Shown here: positions 30,635 to 32,589 of the stretch, piece after piece | Layout: each line of letters opens with the position of its first letter | Position numbering within the stretch: position 1 is the first letter of the stretch | Source: Gammaproteobacteria bacterium | GTDB taxonomy: Bacteria; Pseudomonadota; Gammaproteobacteria; Granulosicoccales; Granulosicoccaceae | Direction: 5' to 3' | DNA: 32,589 nucleotides | Assembly: GCA_019634245.1 (NCBI GenBank) | Contig: JAHQVR010000332.1 | Coordinates: 1 to 32,589 of the forward strand | The notes under the pieces: generated by a model | The model's input: the letters and a program-made list of their open reading frames with translations, nothing else | Databases searched by the model: none | What the model was told of the DNA's origin: nothing | Position numbers and translations under genes: made by a program

Positions 30635-32589
30635 TTATAAATCTATCTCAAGCACCCCTTCGGGATGCGTTGCACGACTTTGACATAAGATAATTTGGTG
30701 TTCTTGTTGTTTTTTAGACAACACAAAATCCCGGTGTTCTACGTCACCGCTGACTACTGTGCACTTACATACACCACATAACCCATCAGAGCATTTAACA
30801 TCGATATCCACACCATGCTCTGTTAAAACATCAGTAGCGGATTTCTCTGCAGGAATAAGAAACTCTTTATCAGATTTTATTAGTTTGAGCGTAAACGGAT
30901 GGTTGATGTAATCAGGTAGCTCAGGCACAGAGAAATATTCTAAATGCCGAGCTTCATCTGGATATCCAAGCTGGGTTGCAGCATCGATGACCGCCTGCAT
31001 ATAACGATCTGGTCCACAGGTGTACACATGCAATCCTGTTTCATAGGCGGGAATAATTCGCTCAAGATCAGCTCGTTTGTTTTCATCAGAGAAATACAGA
31101 TGCACTGCTTCTTTCCATGGTACTTCCGCTAGATCGTCCAAAAAGCCTGCCTCAGACCGACGGGAGCACGAATAGTGCATTTCAAAACTTCCGCCCTTTT
31201 CACTCAATTCATGGGCCATCGCAATCATTGGCGTGATGCCAATTCCACCCCCCATGAGCAAATGGTGAGTAGCGTCACTGGCGAGTGGAAAATGATTGAT
31301 GGGTTTGGAAATAAAGAGTTTTCTACCTTTTGTGAAGATGCGATGCAGTAGCTTGGATCCACCCGTCCCCTCATCCTCTCGAAGCACTCCAATCTGGTAT
31401 TTAGTGCGATCAGATGGATTGCCCGACATTGAGTACTGCCGTAAAAACTCAGGTGCTACGACAATATCCAGATGCGCACCGGCTTGCCAGGGCGGCAATT
31501 CTTCTCCTGGTAAGGATGAAAACTCATATTTCGTCACGCGGTCTGTCATTGGTTCCACATGGGTTAATTCAACACGCAGCACCGGCGCATCACCCTCAAT
31601 GCGATATTCATGAGCTAAACCTTCAGTTTCTCCACGCAGGAGTTTTGTTTGATACTGTTCAGCAGTAATCATGGCCTGGTAGGCTTCAATGCCTTTTTCT
31701 CTATCCATAGGAAACGGAAATGGCCAAGGTGGAGGTGCCAGGTGGGCAGGATAGACCGCCAGTGTTTGGTCTTCATATTTCAATTTAAGTGATTTATCCA
31801 AATCTCGTTCATTGATTGGCTTTGTTGTGGGCCGATAACTACTGTCTTCTTGCCGTTCGAGATCCCACCACCATTTTTTAAGCGGATTTCGCTCCCCATT
31901 GCCCACCGCATCATCTAAACGTGCCAGTAATTTTGCCGAAGCTGGAAAATTCATCGCAGTCCAGCGAAACGGCGCTTCGGCAAACAATCCTTCAAGATTC
32001 CAAGGGCAGGTTTTCATGCAGCGGCCGCACATCGCTCCGCCTTCAGTGGTAATACGATACGTCGTACACTTTTGAGAATCGGATTTCCAGATCTCATAAC
32101 CGTTGAACATCAACTTCGGACCAGCGGTTATAGCACCAGAGGGACACTCTCTGGCGCACTTATTACAGTTTTCACAAAAGTTCTGCAAGCCAAAATCTAT
32201 CGGTTGATCGTGCGCTATTGGCATGGTGGTGGTCACCACACCAGACTTTAATCTTGGTCCCAAATAGGGATTCAGGATCACCTCACCGATACGACTAACC
32301 TCTCCTAACCCTGAAAGCAGTAACAACGGCGGCTGCAAAACCTCGCCATCCAATACGGTGTGAGCTTTTGCCGGATAGCCCAAGTTTCGAATCTGTTGGG
32401 CAATGACACCACCGAGAACAGAAAACCGTAGATAGGCACGCATAGATTGAGATACGGCAATCCAATCGTCACCCGATGCTCCTTCCATGGTTTCATAGCC
32501 TTGATCGATAATCATCGAGATGGCTTGATCGTGCGGTGGGTCTATGGCATCACCTGCTGCGTCGTGTGAATACCATGTCCAATCCGGAC
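30635..32589 (-). CDS. Reductive dehalogenase-like protein fused to a C-terminal flavin/[2Fe-2S] reductase (5' end outside window)
   Basis: The frame stays open to the right edge: 24 codons lie before the first visible ATG (32515), so this is a partial gene with 650 residues visible. The visible N-terminal part resembles RdhA-type or epoxyqueuosine-reductase-like proteins: IRNLGYPAKAH, PPLLLLSGLGEVSRIGE, then PIDFGLQNFCENCNKCARECP and, later, MCGRCMKTCPW. That gives two [4Fe-4S] clusters. After a linker of about 150 residues comes a phthalate-dioxygenase-reductase-like module: RQYSM for flavin, GGIGITPMIAMA for NAD(P)H, and a C-terminal plant-type [2Fe-2S] motif, CSDGLCGVCKC. This is the plan of self-sufficient aerobic reductive dehalogenases such as BhbA. 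No Tat signal or membrane anchor can be judged. The substrate is unknown. Confidence 0.87.
   Translation of the reverse strand, partial: PDWTWYSHDAAGDAIDPPHDQAISMIIDQGYETMEGASGDDWIAVSQSMRAYLRFSVLGGVIAQQIRNLGYPAKAHTVLDGEVLQPPLLLLSGLGEVSRIGEVILNPYLGPRLKSGVVTTTMPIAHDQPIDFGLQNFCENCNKCARECPSGAITAGPKLMFNGYEIWKSDSQKCTTYRITTEGGAMCGRCMKTCPWNLEGLFAEAPFRWTAMNFPASAKLLARLDDAVGNGERNPLKKWWWDLERQEDSSYRPTTKPINERDLDKSLKLKYEDQTLAVYPAHLAPPPWPFPFPMDREKGIEAYQAMITAEQYQTKLLRGETEGLAHEYRIEGDAPVLRVELTHVEPMTDRVTKYEFSSLPGEELPPWQAGAHLDIVVAPEFLRQYSMSGNPSDRTKYQIGVLREDEGTGGSKLLHRIFTKGRKLFISKPINHFPLASDATHHLLMGGGIGITPMIAMAHELSEKGGSFEMHYSCSRRSEAGFLDDLAEVPWKEAVHLYFSDENKRADLERIIPAYETGLHVYTCGPDRYMQAVIDAATQLGYPDEARHLEYFSVPELPDYINHPFTLKLIKSDKEFLIPAEKSATDVLTEHGVDIDVKCSDGLCGVCKCTVVSGDVEHRDFVLSKKQQEHQIILCQSRATHPEGVLEIDL

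Noticed and set aside
30635..32515. ATG at 32515 as the true start of the reductive dehalogenase-like gene
   Set aside because: The 24 upstream codons to the window edge are open and read as plausible protein, and the domain plan requires more N-terminal sequence.

Overview
The window looks like accessory or catabolic chromosome from an aerobic heterotrophic proteobacterium. A marine gammaproteobacterium is my best guess. This is an inference from base composition near 50% GC, the mix of substrate-binding-protein-dependent importers, periplasmic c-type cytochrome and FG-GAP proteins, a YfcG-type glutathione transferase, a GcvT-family demethylase-like enzyme beside a betaine-type transporter, and an aerobic-type reductive dehalogenase-like protein. 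I see no rRNA, tRNA, CRISPR array, insertion sequence or phage gene. Both edges cut genes: a dienelactone hydrolase on the left and the reductive dehalogenase-like gene on the right.

Layout. (1) 1-3457: the end of a dienelactone hydrolase; an intergenic tandem repeat (two copies, 106-bp period) that stops at the next start codon; then a tightly overlapping three-gene operon for a multi-subunit FAD/[2Fe-2S] amino-acid or opine dehydrogenase. (2) 3479-6166: a divergent pair, an SDR dehydrogenase and an IlvD/EDD-type sugar-acid dehydratase, as in non-phosphorylative sugar oxidation. (3) 6204-10476, minus strand: three genes joined by 4-bp stop/start overlaps, namely a ROK repressor, a periplasmic di-haem c-type oxidoreductase and an FG-GAP/ASPIC-UnbV protein. 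(4) 10477-13963: a divergent CUT2 sugar importer (binding protein, permease, half-size ATPase). It has a consensus -35 box, a 29-bp ROK-like palindrome, a leader hairpin, and an intrinsic terminator after the binding-protein gene. (5) 13981-16220: a class V aminotransferase divergent from an SDR-type threonine-dehydrogenase-like gene. (6) 16304-17444: a ferric-reductase-like membrane protein with a Tat-exported intradiol-dioxygenase-like protein. (7) 17646-21391: YfcG-type GST, Bcr/CflA MFS exporter, NAD-dependent epimerase, then a separate methyltransferase. (8) 21452-30561: a LacI-type regulator with a TPR protein on the minus strand and, across a perfect 16-bp palindrome, a DUF1989-GcvT fusion followed by a glycine-betaine-type ABC importer (ATPase, extended permease, binding protein). 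(9) 30635 to the right edge: a self-sufficient reductive dehalogenase-like protein on the minus strand.

How the parts may work together (inference): the ROK repressor probably senses the sugar imported by the CUT2 system and also controls a periplasmic redox pair encoded in its own operon. The SDR and dehydratase could feed the same sugar into a 2-keto-3-deoxy acid route. In the right third, the LacI-type regulator probably controls uptake of a methylated quaternary ammonium, sulfonium or related compound and its tetrahydrofolate-dependent demethylation by the DUF1989-GcvT fusion. That cluster is the strongest candidate for an undescribed catabolic system here. The ROK/di-haem/FG-GAP/importer unit is second.
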